From IMG/VR virus record IMGVR_UViG_3300050821_006249, positions 1-39,568 of that record: 39,568 nt of DNA; one strand, given 5' to 3'. The notes beneath the pieces were generated by a model. The model saw nothing but the letters and a program-made list of their open reading frames with translations, ran no database searches and was not told the origin of the DNA. Positions 38,370 through 39,568 of the stretch are shown here, piece by piece. Source of the DNA: a virus. Within the stretch, counting starts at the first letter, position 1. Every line of letters starts with the position of its first letter. The translations under genes were made by a program, and so were the position numbers.

Positions 38370-39568
38370 TTAACCTTGAGACAATGGGATGATATATCGC
38401 ATTGAATATTCAGGTACGACTGTGGAACCCCACGTTGCATCATAGATTAGACCTGTTTGGTTTTGTCCGAAGAGAGAACCATAAGTTAATCGCAATGAAA
38501 CGCCAGTTTCTGGGTCATATTCATTAGCAGTATCAAAAGGTCTTTGTTCTGGTAATTGAGGTAATGCAACATAGAACGCATCGCCACCTACGATCAGACC
38601 TGCACGATGGGATGGCAAACCTTTGACTTGCATACCAGCTTGTATAGTTTGATTTAGGTTCTGAGAATTACCACCAGCCCAATTTAATGGAGGAAAAATA
38701 CTAATCGTAACATTTCCAGCATTATCAGAAGCAGCATTTGCAGTCGCTCTAAATTGAACGTGATTAGCGCTGACAAAGTGACCGATAAATGTCAGATAAC
38801 GCATATTAGCGAAACCTGTTACACCATCTTGGAAGCTAAATAAGTCCCCAGAAAGAACAGCATTAGGGTCATTATGAACAGATGCGCCGCTAAAAGTGAT
38901 CTGAGTAACATTCTGGCCTGTTGGGTCATTAGTACTTACTACAGTCAAAGTATCTGCATTGTTTCCAGTATCACCTGAAATATGAATTGGCAATAAGTTA
39001 GATTGGTAATAGCTAACTAAAGGCGTACCAAAGTCACCTACTTCCCAAGACATTGCGATATCATCGTTTCTGCGTGGAACAAATTGATTTAAACCACTAC
39101 CAACGATTCCAGGGATAACAGTATCTGGTAGATAGATTTTCATACCAGTAGATACGGCACCGTAGTTTTTGAATAACATGACTGACTGTGCTAACTGTTG
39201 GTAACTAGTCAATGCAGTCACACCATCACCGAAAAATCGATATGGGCCGGATTCCGTATGCAATGCGCCAGTAGGGAAAGTTTGACCGTTTTGGTCAATT
39301 CCCATCACAGGAACAGAGCTAGTTGCATTCAAAGCAATATTACCTTCAATGTTATTAGCTAGTTCTTCCATGAAGGACTTACCAAAAACACGCATGTAAT
39401 CTTCTTCACCTTTCTCTAAGTTGAAGATACGTTGCTGTGAAGTAACGGTGTAGGAACTATTACCTGCTTGATCGCAAGTAAGTGTCTGCACACGTTGGTC
39501 TGCTGGTTGGAAAGCTGCAACTAGACCATTTGTGGTAACTGCACGAGGCGGAAGGTCGAAAGTGACAC
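38370..39568 (-). CDS. Major capsid (coat) protein, P22-like, main part
   Basis: Main part of the 448-aa coat protein that forms the icosahedral shell; the first 82 codons lie at 1-245 across the circular join, and 39472-39568 duplicates 1-97. The assignment rests on length, on position between scaffold and gp4-like genes, and on a central segment rich in small and beta-type residues (a run beginning TLTVVSTNDPTGQN) like the P22 coat family's inserted domain. A strong hairpin terminator follows the stop codon, consistent with high expression. I see no other candidate for coat protein in the window. Family identity is by gene order and composition, not alignment. Confidence 0.82.
   Translation of the reverse strand, partial: VTFDLPPRAVTTNGLVAAFQPADQRVQTLTCDQAGNSSYTVTSQQRIFNLEKGEEDYMRVFGKSFMEELANNIEGNIALNATSSVPVMGIDQNGQTFPTGALHTESGPYRFFGDGVTALTSYQQLAQSVMLFKNYGAVSTGMKIYLPDTVIPGIVGSGLNQFVPRRNDDIAMSWEVGDFGTPLVSYYQSNLLPIHISGDTGNNADTLTVVSTNDPTGQNVTQITFSGASVHNDPNAVLSGDLFSFQDGVTGFANMRYLTFIGHFVSANHVQFRATANAASDNAGNVTISIFPPLNWAGGNSQNLNQTIQAGMQVKGLPSHRAGLIVGGDAFYVALPQLPEQRPFDTANEYDPETGVSLRLTYGSLFGQNQTGLIYDATWGSTVVPEYSMRYIIPLSQG
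39472..39568. repeat. Right copy of 97-bp terminal direct repeat
   Basis: Exact duplicate of 1-97, lying inside the 5' third of the minus-strand coat protein gene. It should be counted once when the circle is closed. Confidence 0.93.

Noticed and set aside
1-39568. CRISPR array or insertion sequence
   Set aside because: No regularly spaced direct repeats and no transposase-like protein were seen.

Overview
The window reads as one complete circular phage genome written out linearly. The first 97 bases (1-97) recur exactly as the last 97 (39472-39568), and the major capsid gene runs through the join in frame, so the unique circle is about 39,471 bp. The virion genes are of the P22 type (short-tailed podovirus): small and large terminase, a 704-aa portal, scaffold, coat protein, gp4-like tail accessory factor, gp10-like stabilisation protein, three candidate ejection proteins and a set of tail-tip/fibre proteins. 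The DNA is strongly AT-rich. A P22-type virion, an IncFII-like replication initiator and a consensus DnaA box suggest a gammaproteobacterial host, but no host can be named from the sequence alone.

Layout. (1) 12059 down to 1693, minus strand: packaging arm starting at a divergent promoter. It carries the small terminase, a run of tiny hypothetical genes (Lar-like zinc ribbons, KOW/SH3-like repeats, DUF551-like proteins), the large terminase, portal, small basic proteins, a fibre-like protein and a DIP1984-like protein. (2) 1187-1387, plus strand: AlpA-like DNA-binding protein beside a tRNA-Ile(AAT)-like gene on the minus strand. (3) 1007 down through the join to 26630, minus strand: scaffold, coat, head-tail genes, ejection proteins and tail fibres, with a strong hairpin terminator just after the coat gene. 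(4) 12225-14152, plus strand: eight small accessory genes from their own promoter. (5) 16581 down to 14155, minus strand: a plasmid-like replicon. A 77-nt cloverleaf-forming leader and a 12-codon leader peptide overlap the RepA-like initiator gene; a DnaA box lies downstream of it; a ribbon-helix-helix-like gene, a replication P-like gene and a VRR-NUC nuclease follow. (6) 16998-26671, plus strand: a ribbon-helix-helix-type regulator flanked by two copies of one palindromic operator, an exonuclease/annealing-protein recombination set, a roughly 1-kb non-coding locus with two canonical tRNAs and three tRNA-like folded elements, a Band-7-tail-like membrane protein, an array of small helical paralogues, an RtcB RNA ligase and small lipoprotein, membrane and zinc proteins.

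How it fits together. RepA, its leader and the DnaA-box origin would replicate the circle as a plasmid; no integrase is recognisable, so a phage-plasmid lifestyle is a reasonable inference. The regulator/operator pair probably controls the early operon. The tRNAs, the structured RNA locus and RtcB form a block that could protect or repair tRNAs during infection. No endolysin, holin or CI-type repressor could be recognised.

The least explained parts are the RNA locus at 20240-21303, the cloverleaf leader of repA, and the small-gene arrays at 8156-11388 and 21904-23966.
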